From RUG563 sp045590215 (GTDB lineage: Bacteria; Bacillota; Clostridia; Christensenellales; Aristaeellaceae), in the NCBI GenBank assembly GCA_045590215.1, contig JAZNQO010000028.1:1-64000 (forward strand): a stretch of 64,000 nt of DNA, read 5' to 3'. The position numbers and the translations under genes are program-made. The number at the start of each line of letters is the position of its first letter. Within the stretch, counting starts at the first letter, position 1. A model generated the notes under the pieces. That model had not been told where the DNA came from, did no database searches, and was given only the letters and a program-made list of their open reading frames with translations. Positions 1 through 7,320 of this stretch are shown here, piece after piece.

Positions 1-1
1 C

Positions 2-541
2 AGTATTCGCAATTACAAGGATCGGATGTTTCTATCCCTTCTGGCAATGCACCCCCTGCGGCTGGAGGAAGTGCTGCGGCTTCGCTGGAGGGATATTGAT
101 CTGGAAAGAGACCTGATCCACATCAGCAGTACAGTGACCCACCCAGACAGAAACCAGGGGTTGTTCCGGGAAATGACCAAGACGGACAGCAGCAGACGGA
201 CCATTGCTCTGGTGCCCCAGCTGAAAACCTTCATGGTGCCGGGAGCGGCCGATGAATTTCTGGTGGGCGATGATAAGATCCAATCCTATCAGCTGGTCAA
301 GGATATGTGCAAGCGCATCCGAAACGACATTGGCTTTGAGGAGAGCATCACGCCCCGTCGTTTTCGTACCACGGTTCTTACGGATATATACGATGCCACA
401 AAGGATATCAAGCAAACCCAGGCGGCAGCAGGGCACACCACTGCTGCCATGACTTTAAAACATTATGTCAAGGGCAGAGAAGAAAATGCCGATACGGCAT
501 TGGCAATCGCCAAAGTATACGGTTTACCCTCTGCTATGTGA
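2..541 (+). CDS. Tyrosine recombinase (phage/ICE integrase), 5'-truncated by window edge
   Basis: C-terminal catalytic part of a tyrosine site-specific recombinase; the frame is open to the left edge, so the N-terminal DNA-binding domain lies outside. Visible are the box I region (LRLEEVLRLRWRDIDL, supplying the first catalytic Arg), an RRFR segment standing where HxxR normally occurs (the Arg is kept, the His is replaced by Arg), then GHTTAAMTLKHY with the box II His and the presumed nucleophilic Tyr. The protein would cut and rejoin DNA through a 3'-phosphotyrosine link. It sits about 200 bp from the 3' end of a tRNA-Thr gene, the classic position of an element integrase beside its attachment site. 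The family call is firm; the element type (prophage or conjugative element) cannot be told from here. Confidence 0.88.
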   Translation, partial: SIRNYKDRMFLSLLAMHPLRLEEVLRLRWRDIDLERDLIHISSTVTHPDRNQGLFREMTKTDSSRRTIALVPQLKTFMVPGAADEFLVGDDKIQSYQLVKDMCKRIRNDIGFEESITPRRFRTTVLTDIYDATKDIKQTQAAAGHTTAAMTLKHYVKGREENADTALAIAKVYGLPSAM

Positions 542-624
542 CAAAGTATGTGACACGGAGAAAAGCCCGCAAACCCTTATGGCACAAGGCTTTTCGGGCA
601 CTTTTTTTTCGGAAAATGTGACAC
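536..624. repeat. Three direct repeats ATGTGACA(C) after the integrase
   Basis: ATGTGACA begins at 536, 548 and 616, the last two followed by C. The first overlaps the integrase stop codon. Short direct repeats flanking an integrase gene are often arm-type sites for the recombinase or excisionase. Seen directly; the role is inferred. Confidence 0.35.
560..608 (+). terminator. Rho-independent terminator of the integrase gene
   Basis: Inverted repeat GAAAAGCC (560-567) / GGCTTTTC (588-595) followed a few bases later by a run of eight T. It lies about 20 bp after the integrase stop. Confidence 0.6.
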
Positions 625-668
625 ATTTGTTGACAAGATGCCCATCCTGACACACGAGGTATCCCAAA

Positions 669-698
669 TTTGCAAGAAGAAGGATTAAAACTTGCAAA
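669..698. repeat. 8-bp inverted repeat between integrase and tRNA
   Basis: TTTGCAAG (669-676) and CTTGCAAA (691-698) with a 14-bp centre. It lies within 50 bp of the tRNA-Thr 3' end, so it could be part of a recombinase core or arm site; this is speculative. Confidence 0.25.
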
Positions 699-711
699 AT
701 CAGCCCCAAAA

Positions 712-740
712 CAACAAAAAAACCGTCATTTCTGACGGTT
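712..740 (-). terminator. Terminator of tRNA-Thr
   Basis: AACCGTCA / TGACGGTT stem with a TTTC loop (721-740), followed on the minus strand by a T run (712-720). It is 4 bp downstream of the encoded CCA end. Confidence 0.8.
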
Positions 741-744
741 TCTC

Positions 745-820
<76 letters not shown>

Positions 821-844
821 ATTGCTCAACTGGGCAACGTTGAT

Positions 845-873
845 ATAATACACCATTCGGAGAAAAAAATCAA
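845..873 (-). promoter_or_regulatory. Promoter of tRNA-Thr
   Basis: On the minus strand TTGATT, 17 bp, TATTAT; the -10 box ends about 25 bp before the tRNA 5' end. Confidence 0.5.
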
Positions 874-1037
874 GCCCTTTTTTGCAAAAAAATAAAAAAA
901 GTGTCCTTTTCGCCGAAAATGCGGAAAAAGCAAACCGCCGGTTGCTTTGGAACAGCCAAAAAGCACGGCTTATATGGTGGAAAGAAGGAAGGCGGCACGC
1001 TATATTGAATACATCACTTATACAGGAGGGATTCGGC

Positions 1038-1778
1038 ATGTATTTTGAAAACAACCTGCAACATCTGCGCAAAAAAATGGGCGGCATGACCCAGGAGAAG
1101 CTGGCGGAGAGGCTGAATGTGTCCCGGCAGACGGTGGGCAAATGGGAAACGGGCGAAGCCTTTCCCGAAATGCCCAAGCTGCTTGAAATCTGCGATCTTT
1201 TTTCCGTGAAACTGGACGCCCTGATCCGGGAGGATCTGACCGCCCACGCCACTATCTATTCCCCCGTTTCCGTCCGGCAGGTGGAGGGCTTCCGCACCGC
1301 TCGGTATGTGATCATCTCTCCTAACTGCGAAGACGATGTGCAGCAGTATATGCGCATATGGGCGGAAAAAAGCGGCTATGCCGCCCTGCCCAAGGCGCAG
1401 CAGAAAATGATCGGCTGGGACTTCCCCTTCGTCTCCCCGGAACAGAAAAACCGTTTCAATCTGCGTGGCTATGTGGCTGCCTGCATCCTGCCGGAAGGCT
1501 TTGAACCGGCCTGCCAAGGTGCCGAAATCGCCAGCCAGCCTGCCGCCTCTTATGCCGTTATTTCTATCAAAGACCCCATGGCTGCGCCCTTTGAACGCAT
1601 CCCCACCGCCTATAAACTGATTCTGGAATATCTGGGAGCCAACGGCTTCAAGGAAGACCACAAGGACGGCATCATCCCCTGCTTTGAATACGAATATGAA
1701 CGGGACGGCGTTCAATATATGGATGTCTATATCCATGCAGAGGGCGTGGGCAAAAGTGCCTTGCACACCGGCATCTGA
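1038..1778 (+). CDS. XRE-family HTH regulator with GyrI/effector-binding-like C-terminal domain
   Basis: 246-aa predicted transcription factor. Residues about 5-60 form an XRE-type helix-turn-helix (TQEKLAERLNVSRQTVGKWE, typical of Clostridial regulators). Residues about 75-245 look like a GyrI-like/AraC effector-binding domain, the type that binds small ligands (phrases such as YVIISPN, a long acidic C-terminal strand with FEYEYERDG). Start ATG 1038 is chosen because of the AGGAGGG ribosome site 7 bp upstream; an upstream in-frame extension lacks one. Monocistronic, facing away from the tRNA. Ligand and targets unknown. The HTH call is firm; the C-terminal domain is by resemblance. Confidence 0.8.
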   Translation: MYFENNLQHLRKKMGGMTQEKLAERLNVSRQTVGKWETGEAFPEMPKLLEICDLFSVKLDALIREDLTAHATIYSPVSVRQVEGFRTARYVIISPNCEDDVQQYMRIWAEKSGYAALPKAQQKMIGWDFPFVSPEQKNRFNLRGYVAACILPEGFEPACQGAEIASQPAASYAVISIKDPMAAPFERIPTAYKLILEYLGANGFKEDHKDGIIPCFEYEYERDGVQYMDVYIHAEGVGKSALHTGI

Positions 1779-2017
1779 GTGAAAGAACGGTTGTGCCGCC
1801 GTGGGTTTACGGAGGCTTATGCAGCCTCCCCACCTCCGCACAAGAGGATTTCATCCTCTGGACTCCGGCAGGCAATGAAGCTAAGCGGTATTATAAACAT
1901 TTTTGTGCCCGGCAACGATGCGTTTCCCTTTGTTTCAGCAGCAGAGCGTTGGAAGAGTTCGTTCAATTCTTTCTGCTGCCGGGTGCAGGGGGGGAACCCC
2001 CAAAAATTTCGTTAACA
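1779..2017. other. Non-coding interval with several short hairpins
   Basis: No credible gene. It holds small inverted repeats, for example GGAGGC/GCAGCCTCC near 1815, AGAGGAT/ATCCTCT near 1842, and a C/G-rich GGGGGGAACCCCC near 1989. The last resembles the 3' module of the longer intergenic repeats elsewhere in the window, so this may be a degenerate relative. Confidence 0.4.
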
Positions 2018-2047
2018 AAAACTGCGCCAGCATTCTGACGCAGTTTT
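2018..2047 (-). terminator. Terminator of the nadD-rsfS-arsC-like operon
   Basis: Stem AAAACTGCG / CGCAGTTTT with an inner CAG/CTG stem; T-rich on both sides, so it may work in both directions. It lies 14 bp beyond the arsC-like stop codon. Confidence 0.75.
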
Positions 2048-2061
2048 CCTATTTTGTGATT

Positions 2062-2409
2062 TTATTTCCCTGATTGAATCCATTCAAGCCATGTTTTTTC
2101 GTCCACGCCAAGGGTGCATTTTTCGCCGTTGCGGACGATGGGCGTTTTGATAAAGTTCGGGTGCAGCAAAAGTTCCTCCGCAATATACTGCACGTCGTCC
2201 GTGTGCCCAATAGGCAGGGAGAGGGTCTCCGGGGTTTTGTCCACCAGATTTTCCGCCCCCAGCCGACGGATGAACAGCTGCAGTTCTTTTGGCCCCAGCT
2301 TATGCTTTTTCAGGTCCACCAGCTGATAAGGAATGCGGCGTTCCTTAAAAAAACGCTCTGCTTTTTGCACGTCAAAATTACGCTTGAGCGTATAGATCAT
2401 GATATTCAT
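2062..2409 (-). CDS. ArsC/Spx-family thioredoxin-fold protein lacking the active-site Cys
   Basis: 115 aa, the usual length of the ArsC/Spx/YffB family. It starts with the expected first strand (MIYTLKRNFDVQKAERFF) and has typical family phrases: LVDLKKHKL, LVDKTPET, LLLHPNFIKTPIVRNG. However, where ArsC has CxxxxR and Spx has CxxC there is TLKRNFD and no Cys at all, so neither arsenate reduction nor disulfide sensing by the usual mechanism is expected. It may act like Spx by protein contact, or be a binding protein. Last gene of the three-gene operon, 6 bp after rsfS. An internal ATG three codons in is an alternative start. Confidence 0.75.
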   Translation of the reverse strand: MNIMIYTLKRNFDVQKAERFFKERRIPYQLVDLKKHKLGPKELQLFIRRLGAENLVDKTPETLSLPIGHTDDVQYIAEELLLHPNFIKTPIVRNGEKCTLGVDEKTWLEWIQSGK

Positions 2410-2415
2410 AAAAGG

Positions 2416-2775
2416 TCAGTCTTCCTCATCAAAAGGCAGCTGAATCCTGTTCTGGCCGTCATCCCACAATTTTTCCAGATGGTAAAATTCCCTGTCTTCG
2501 GGATGGAAGATATGGACAAGCACCGTGCCGTAATCAAGCACGATCCAGCGGCCTTCCGCCTGGCCTTCCTTGGAGCGCAGCTGAATGCCTTCCATGGCCA
2601 GGGCATCGTCCACATCATCGGCCAAAGACTTTACCTGCAGGGAAGAACGGCCGGAAGCAATCACCATATAATCGGTAATCACGGTCAGGTGTGCCACATG
2701 CAGCACGGTAATATCCCGTGCTTTTTTGTCATTCAGGATACCAGCGATCTTTTGGGCAAGGGTCGTCTGTTCCAT
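2416..2775 (-). CDS. rsfS: Ribosomal silencing factor RsfS (Iojap/YbeB)
   Basis: 119 aa, normal for RsfS. RsfS binds ribosomal protein uL14 on the large subunit and blocks subunit joining when nutrients are scarce. Family features seen: N-terminal LAQKIAGILNDKKARDITVLHV, the TDYMVIASGRSSLQVKSLADDV core, EGRWIVLDYGTVLVHIF, and a C-terminal FYHLEKLW. ATG 2775 is preferred over a TTG one codon upstream because AGGAGG lies 8 bp before it. It follows nadD/yqeK by 18 bp; the nadD-yqeK-rsfS order is widely conserved in Bacillota. Confidence 0.95.
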   Translation of the reverse strand: MEQTTLAQKIAGILNDKKARDITVLHVAHLTVITDYMVIASGRSSLQVKSLADDVDDALAMEGIQLRSKEGQAEGRWIVLDYGTVLVHIFHPEDREFYHLEKLWDDGQNRIQLPFDEED

Positions 2776-2793
2776 CAAAGGGTCCTCCTTTAT

Positions 2794-3969
2794 TTATGAT
2801 ATGGATGCGCACATCCATTGCTTTTCCTGTTCTGTTAAGAGGCTGCGGATATAGCTTTCCGTTTTCAGGCTGGCAGGATCCAGCGTTCTGCCATCGTTGC
2901 TTTCGATATAGCGTTTGGTGCCCTCAATGGAGCAAAGCACCGCTGCCGGCAAGGAACGCTCCGCCAGCCAGCGGATTTTCGCCAGTCCGGGATAATCCTC
3001 CCGGCCTTCTTCAATGGCGTCGGCCACAAAAATCAGCATTTCAAAGGGCGTCATCCCATCCCGGCCGGTGGTGTGATTGCGGATGGCATTGAGCACATCC
3101 TCATCCTGCACATGGAAATTCTTCTGCGCCAGCCAAGCCCCCACAGGCCCATGCAGCACAGCCCCGATCATCAGGCAGCTTTCCGGATCCACCAAATGAT
3201 AATGCTCGGCCAATTGCGCCAGTTCCGGCTGGGGCATGCCCTTGGCAATATCATGCAAAAGAGCCGCCAAGGCCGCCTTTTGAATGGGCAAATGATGCAA
3301 CGCCGCCAAGCGAATGGCTTCCTTTCGCACGCCAAGGGTATGATGATAGCGATGGGCATTCATCAATTCCCGAATCCGGGGCAGCAGGTTTTCCTGATAC
3401 AGCCCTTCCTGCGCCATATAGCATAAAACCTTTTCCTTCACGCCGAAGGCATCCTCATATTGCGCCGTGCGGGAGCGGATGAGGGTGGACGCATAAGGGG
3501 CTTCCGGAGCCGGCAGGAAGCTGATTCTCGCCCCCGCGCTTTCGGCCTTCTGCATGGCTTCGGCCACATAAATGCCGGGACGGGGAAAGCAAAGGAAATC
3601 GCACAGGGAAAACAGCTCCTGTGCCCCCTGCCAATAGGGCAGGGACGGCAGCTTGTCCGCCCCGATGATAAAGGAAAAATGGGCGTCCGGGTGCTGCTTT
3701 CGCAATAGCCGCAAAGTGTCCACCGCATAGCGGACGCCGGTTTGCAGCCCAAGCTCGCTGATTTTCAGCCCCTCTTCCCCTTCAACGGCCAAACGGCACA
3801 TCTGCAGCCTGTGTACGCTATCGGCAAACACATCCCGATGGGAAGGCGTAGCCATGGGCAAAAGATACACAAAAGAAAGCCTAGCCTGCGCTATTGCCTG
3901 CCGTGCCAGAGCCAGATGTCCTTCATGAATGGGGTCGAATGTACCGCCCAGGATGCCAATATGCAGCAA
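2794..3969 (-). CDS. nadD: Fused nicotinate-nucleotide adenylyltransferase (NadD) and YqeK HD-domain hydrolase
   Basis: 391 aa, about the sum of NadD and YqeK, which are usually two adjacent genes. Residues 1-190: NadD nucleotidyltransferase, making deamido-NAD from nicotinate mononucleotide and ATP; GGTFDPIH at 8-15 with the HxGH motif (H15, H18), IIGADKL at about 101 and a C-terminal YASTLIRSR (ISxxxxR-like). Residues about 197-391: YqeK-type HD domain with H210, the LLHDIAKG signature (H239-D240), and HGPVGAWLA; relatives are symmetrical Ap4A hydrolases. No stop or start codon separates them, so this is a true fusion linking NAD synthesis with removal of diadenosine polyphosphates. First gene of the operon with rsfS. 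Confidence 0.93.
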   Translation of the reverse strand: MLHIGILGGTFDPIHEGHLALARQAIAQARLSFVYLLPMATPSHRDVFADSVHRLQMCRLAVEGEEGLKISELGLQTGVRYAVDTLRLLRKQHPDAHFSFIIGADKLPSLPYWQGAQELFSLCDFLCFPRPGIYVAEAMQKAESAGARISFLPAPEAPYASTLIRSRTAQYEDAFGVKEKVLCYMAQEGLYQENLLPRIRELMNAHRYHHTLGVRKEAIRLAALHHLPIQKAALAALLHDIAKGMPQPELAQLAEHYHLVDPESCLMIGAVLHGPVGAWLAQKNFHVQDEDVLNAIRNHTTGRDGMTPFEMLIFVADAIEEGREDYPGLAKIRWLAERSLPAAVLCSIEGTKRYIESNDGRTLDPASLKTESYIRSLLTEQEKQWMCASIS

Positions 3970-4035
3970 TATCCTTCATCTCCTATCCATATTATACCGC
4001 AAATTGGGCATTCTGAAAAGAGGAGGGAAGAAAAA

Positions 4036-4851
4036 ATGCAAGAATATTTATGGAAAAATTCTTTTCGGGAGAAAATGGACGCTCTGGGCTTTCATTTTCT
4101 GCTGCTGTCCCTGTGCTGCGGATGGTTTCTGTTGCTGTGGGGCGTGGGGCTTCCCTCCTTTTTAGCAGGCGGCTGTTTATATGTGCTGGGGCTTTTGCTG
4201 CGCCATGAAACACGGGATCATCGGCTGGCACGGAAAGAAAAAAAGCTGCGCCAGCGCATCGGCGGCCAGCTGAAATTGCAGCAATTGCTTTTTCAGCCCC
4301 CCAGGGAAGCCCACTTTGAGGCAGCCATGCTGATTTCCGTTGCGGAAAATTTGACCCTCGTGCGGATGCTGGCAAAGGGCGTTTTTTGCAAAAAAGGAGA
4401 AAAGACGCTGCTGGTTTCCTTTATGCAGCTGCCAAGCGGCGAAAAGCTCTCCGGCCGGGATGTGCTATTGCTTCAGCAAGCCGCAAAAAAGGAAAAGGCA
4501 GAGGAAGTGTGGCTGTGCGTCCCCTGTGGCATATCGGAAGAAGCCCATCAGCAAGCGGAAGAAGAAATGCCCGTGCGCTTCATAGGCCGGGACAGGCTCA
4601 TTGCGCTGTTTGGAGCCGTCTCCCCCGTGACGGACAGCCAGCTGGTTGCCATTGGCAAAAAAAGAAAAAAGCACCTTTCCCTGCGCCATATCCTGCACAT
4701 CATCTTCCAGCCCGAAAAGGCTCGCCGCTATGCCCTTTACGGCGGCATGCTGCTGCTTCTTTATGCGCTGACCGGGCTTTTCTATTACGCCATCCCTGGC
4801 CTGATCTGCGTTTTCTTTGCCGCTTTCAGCCGCTGCGCAAAATCAGGCTGA
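4036..4851 (+). CDS. Membrane protein with a possible degenerate Mrr/PD-(D/E)XK-like cytoplasmic domain
   Basis: 271 aa. Two N-terminal membrane segments (about residues 18-52), a basic linker (RLARKEKKLRQR), a soluble middle of about 120 residues, then two C-terminal membrane segments (about 235-265). The middle resembles the Mrr_cat fold: a strand with KTLLVSFMQLP, LSGRDVLLLQQAAKKEKAEEVWLCV, then AHQQAEEEMPVRFIGRDRLIALF. I do not see a clean catalytic D-(E/Q)xK, so nuclease activity is doubtful. Start ATG 4036 has AGGAGGG 9 bp upstream. It is divergent from nadD and followed 47 bp later by a propeller-like protein. Function not known. Confidence 0.55.
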   Translation: MQEYLWKNSFREKMDALGFHFLLLSLCCGWFLLLWGVGLPSFLAGGCLYVLGLLLRHETRDHRLARKEKKLRQRIGGQLKLQQLLFQPPREAHFEAAMLISVAENLTLVRMLAKGVFCKKGEKTLLVSFMQLPSGEKLSGRDVLLLQQAAKKEKAEEVWLCVPCGISEEAHQQAEEEMPVRFIGRDRLIALFGAVSPVTDSQLVAIGKKRKKHLSLRHILHIIFQPEKARRYALYGGMLLLLYALTGLFYYAIPGLICVFFAAFSRCAKSG

Positions 4852-4898
4852 CCATCCCTGCCCCCTTTGCATAATCTGATGGCAGGGGGCGATAGAAG

Positions 4899-5693
4899 AT
4901 GGCGTTATGGATTGCAGACGGGCAAAAAGGGCTTTGCACAAATGAAGCGGTTGGCCTCACGCCGCCCTGCTTTGCCCTGTGCCAAGCGCAAGGCAGGCTT
5001 TTTGCCGCCGGGCAGCAACGGGGCTATTGCCTGCACATGGAAACCAAAACGCCGCTTTTTGATTTTCCCCTGCCGGGCGGTGTTTTCGATCTTGCACCCT
5101 TTGGGGAGCATCTTTGCGCCCTCAGCACGGAGGCCGATTGCCTGTGCGCCCTCTCCCCGAAAAATGGTGTGCTTTGCCTTTCTGCCCCTGCTGGAAATTA
5201 TCCCAGATGCCTTGCCGTCAGCCCCTGCGGCCGCTATGCCGCCGTGGCAGGAGGAGCAGCAGGGGAAGTGCTGGTCTTTGACCGAAGCCTTCACTGCATC
5301 CGAAAAACCAAAGTGGCCGGCACGGCGGTGGCTGTGTGTTTCTTGCCAAGGGGGCTGGCCGTGCTCTGCGCCGCCGGGGATCAGGAGATTTCAGCAAGGC
5401 TTCTATCCATCAGTGCCCGAAACGTGACGGAGGAAATCTTCGTCTGTCCGCAGATGCCCTGCTCCCTGTGCGCTTTGCCGGGGGGCGGCCTGATGATGGG
5501 CTGTCACGGCGGCCTTTTGCACATAAACCCCAAGGGGCGGCTTCTTTTCCGCACACCCTGCACATGGCCAGCCCGGGTTCGCTGCGCCGGGCAGCAGACG
5601 TTATTTGCCGATAGCTGGCAGGGAACCATTAGAACCACACAGGGGAAAGAGCTGTATCGTGGCAAGGAGCCGCTGGATTTTATCGCAAACTAA
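4899..5693 (+). CDS. WD40/beta-propeller-like protein of unknown function
   Basis: 264 aa with no signal peptide. The sequence shows repeating blocks of about 40 residues rich in G, A, C and aromatic residues (LAPFGEHLCALSTEADCLCALS, LAVSPCGRYAAVAGGAAGEVLVFD, VCFLPRGLAVLCAAGDQEI, LCALPGGGLMMGCHGGLLHI), the pattern of a propeller blade ending in a WD-like strand. Cys content is high. Probably co-transcribed with the membrane protein before it, so a protein-protein scaffold for that protein is conceivable. The start has only a weak purine-rich site. No enzymatic motif seen. Confidence 0.5.
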   Translation: MALWIADGQKGLCTNEAVGLTPPCFALCQAQGRLFAAGQQRGYCLHMETKTPLFDFPLPGGVFDLAPFGEHLCALSTEADCLCALSPKNGVLCLSAPAGNYPRCLAVSPCGRYAAVAGGAAGEVLVFDRSLHCIRKTKVAGTAVAVCFLPRGLAVLCAAGDQEISARLLSISARNVTEEIFVCPQMPCSLCALPGGGLMMGCHGGLLHINPKGRLLFRTPCTWPARVRCAGQQTLFADSWQGTIRTTQGKELYRGKEPLDFIAN

Positions 5694-5714
5694 AAGGAGC
5701 CGCAAAGCTCCTTT
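5693..5714 (+). terminator. Hairpin after the propeller-like gene
   Basis: AAAGGAGC / GCTCCTTT stem with a 6-nt loop, starting on the last base of the stop codon. The T run is short, so it is a moderate terminator. Confidence 0.5.
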
Positions 5715-5906
5715 CAGAATGTCAATAAACCCATTCCGGGGATGTATGAAGGGGCCGCAGTCCCTTTATGTGTAATCCGCAGGGGCAGCCTTGCCGCCCC
5801 AAGGAGTGCCCATGGCACTTCCTATATCAATTTACGTCCGTAAAAACAGGGTTTTCAGCCACCTGAAAGGGGCTGAAAGCCCATTTTTACAGTAAATGTG
5901 ATGCTC
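5715..5906. other. Non-coding interval with short inverted repeats
   Basis: No gene seen. It holds GGGGCAGCCTTGCCGCCCC near 5782, TTTAC/GTAAA near 5832, and GGGTTTTCAGCC/GGCTGAAAGCCC near 5850-5880. It resembles the hairpin-rich intergenic style of this genome without matching the long repeats closely. Confidence 0.35.
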
Positions 5907-5940
5907 CGATTGAAAAGCTGCTTTAGCTGCTTTTCAATCG
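5907..5940 (-). terminator. Strong hairpin overlapping the stop of the chagasin-like gene
   Basis: Inverted repeat CGATTGAAAAGCTGC / GCTGCTTTTCAATCG with a 4-nt loop. One arm contains the last codons and stop of the minus-strand gene at 5934. There is no strong T run after it, so it may stabilise the mRNA end rather than terminate. Confidence 0.55.
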
Positions 5941-6578
5941 CTCTCTGGCATTGTCCGTGCCTGGGACGGTGCTACCGTTTCCCATCCCAGTACGTTGATC
6001 CTGCCGGGGAAGGACAAGGCCATCACGCCATTGGACCAGATTTTGATGTTTTCACCGGCCATGGGCAAGGGCATTTCTTCCGGGAATGTGCACAGCACCT
6101 GACCCAGCGTTTCGTTTTCCACCAAGGTCATCCGCTCTTCTTCCATCACTTCCACCACGGTCACTTCCATTGGCATGCCTTCCAGATACATAAAGAACAT
6201 TTCCCCCGCTTCATCCACCGTCACCAGTACGGGAATTTCCTGCTCAATCATCATTTCCCAAGGCCGGAAGTAGCGCAATACCAGAATGGTTTCGCCGGGG
6301 TTTTCCGCCGTCACTTCCACTCGGTATTTGACCGGCGCACCCACCAAATTTTCGTCATTTGCTTCTTCCACCGCCGCAGGATCCGTGGCCTGCACGATGC
6401 CGTCCACAATGGCAAACACCGTCCAGATATAGCCCGTGGAGGGGTTGCCCGTTACTTCAATAAAAGTCTTTCCATCTTCCTGAATCAGGGTAAAAGGTTC
6501 TTCCGTCATGGCATCCTCCGCCGCACCGCCGCCCAGAGCCAGCAGCAGAGCCATCAACACAGATAATACTTTGGTCAT
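5934..6578 (-). CDS. Secreted chagasin-like (I42) cysteine protease inhibitor domain protein
   Basis: 214 aa with an N-terminal signal peptide (hydrophobic stretch LSVLMALLLALGGGAA, no lipobox Cys). Residues about 28-110 carry the hallmarks of the I42 inhibitor family: NPSTGY at 45-50 (family NPTTGY) and RPWE at 105-108 (family RPW), the loops that block papain-type proteases. Residues 110-214 are an acidic extension with further beta-strand-like segments that I do not recognise. It would act outside the cell or in the wall. ATG 6578 is preceded by AAAGGAG. Monocistronic. The fold assignment is good; inhibition is inferred from the family. Confidence 0.75.
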   Translation of the reverse strand: MTKVLSVLMALLLALGGGAAEDAMTEEPFTLIQEDGKTFIEVTGNPSTGYIWTVFAIVDGIVQATDPAAVEEANDENLVGAPVKYRVEVTAENPGETILVLRYFRPWEMMIEQEIPVLVTVDEAGEMFFMYLEGMPMEVTVVEVMEEERMTLVENETLGQVLCTFPEEMPLPMAGENIKIWSNGVMALSFPGRINVLGWETVAPSQARTMPESD

Positions 6579-6655
6579 TTTTCATTTCTCCTTTTCTGTT
6601 GGGTTCCATCCATATAGACGAACCAAAGCAGATTTTGTTCCCGAAAAAAGAAAAT

Positions 6656-7201
6656 TTATTTCAGAAAATATTCTCTGTAAGCGTTTCCCTCTATGTCTTT
6701 CCAGATAAAATGCCCATCCTCCAGCGTCATATAGCTGTGGGGCGAATTTTCCTTGGGGATGGAAACAGAACCGGGATTCATATAAACAAACCCATCATTT
6801 TCCCGGCAGGCAGGCACATGAAAATGCCCGTTGAGCAGGATATCCCCCTTTTTCAGCATGGGGGGATTTTGCTCGTTAAAGTGATGGCCGTGGGTGAAAA
6901 ACAGCATCCTCTCCCCCAGCATCATCACCCCATATTCCGCCAATACAGGAAACTGCAATACCATCTGATCCACTTCCGCTTCGCAGTTCCCCCGGACGCA
7001 GGTGATTTCTTCCTTCATACCGTTGAGCATTTCAATGACAGCCTTGGGATTATAACCTTTCGGCAAATCGTTCCGGGGGCCGTGATACAATAAATCCCCC
7101 AGAAGCAGCAGCCTGTCCGCCGCTTCCTGTTCATACCTTTCCAGTAATTTCTCACACCAGTATGCCGAGCCGTGAATATCCGATGCAATCATCCATTTCA
7201 T
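6656..7201 (-). CDS. yfcE: YfcE-like metallophosphoesterase
   Basis: 181 aa, matching E. coli YfcE length. Calcineurin-like phosphodiesterase motifs are in order: DIHGSAYW (D-x-H), LLLGDLLYHGPRN (GD), a GN block (VRGNCEAEVD), FFTHGHHF (GH) and LNGHFHVP (GHxH), which together hold two metal ions. The YHGPRND segment and PKGYNP are typical of YfcE. YfcE cleaves simple phosphodiesters; its cellular substrate is unknown. Start ATG 7201 is chosen for the GGAGG site 8 bp upstream; the frame extends 8 codons further without one. Confidence 0.88.
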   Translation of the reverse strand: MKWMIASDIHGSAYWCEKLLERYEQEAADRLLLLGDLLYHGPRNDLPKGYNPKAVIEMLNGMKEEITCVRGNCEAEVDQMVLQFPVLAEYGVMMLGERMLFFTHGHHFNEQNPPMLKKGDILLNGHFHVPACRENDGFVYMNPGSVSIPKENSPHSYMTLEDGHFIWKDIEGNAYREYFLK

Positions 7202-7320
7202 GGTCTGTTCCTCCGTCAACTTCAATATTTTTTATTATATCATACCCGGATGCCGTGCGAATCAACCCATCATCCACCCGTGAATTGCCCGATAAACTGG
7301 AAGTTTATGCTGTGATGGAC

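Noticed and set aside
1779..2038. Small open frames downstream of the XRE regulator
   Set aside because: They lie in hairpin-rich non-coding DNA with no ribosome site.
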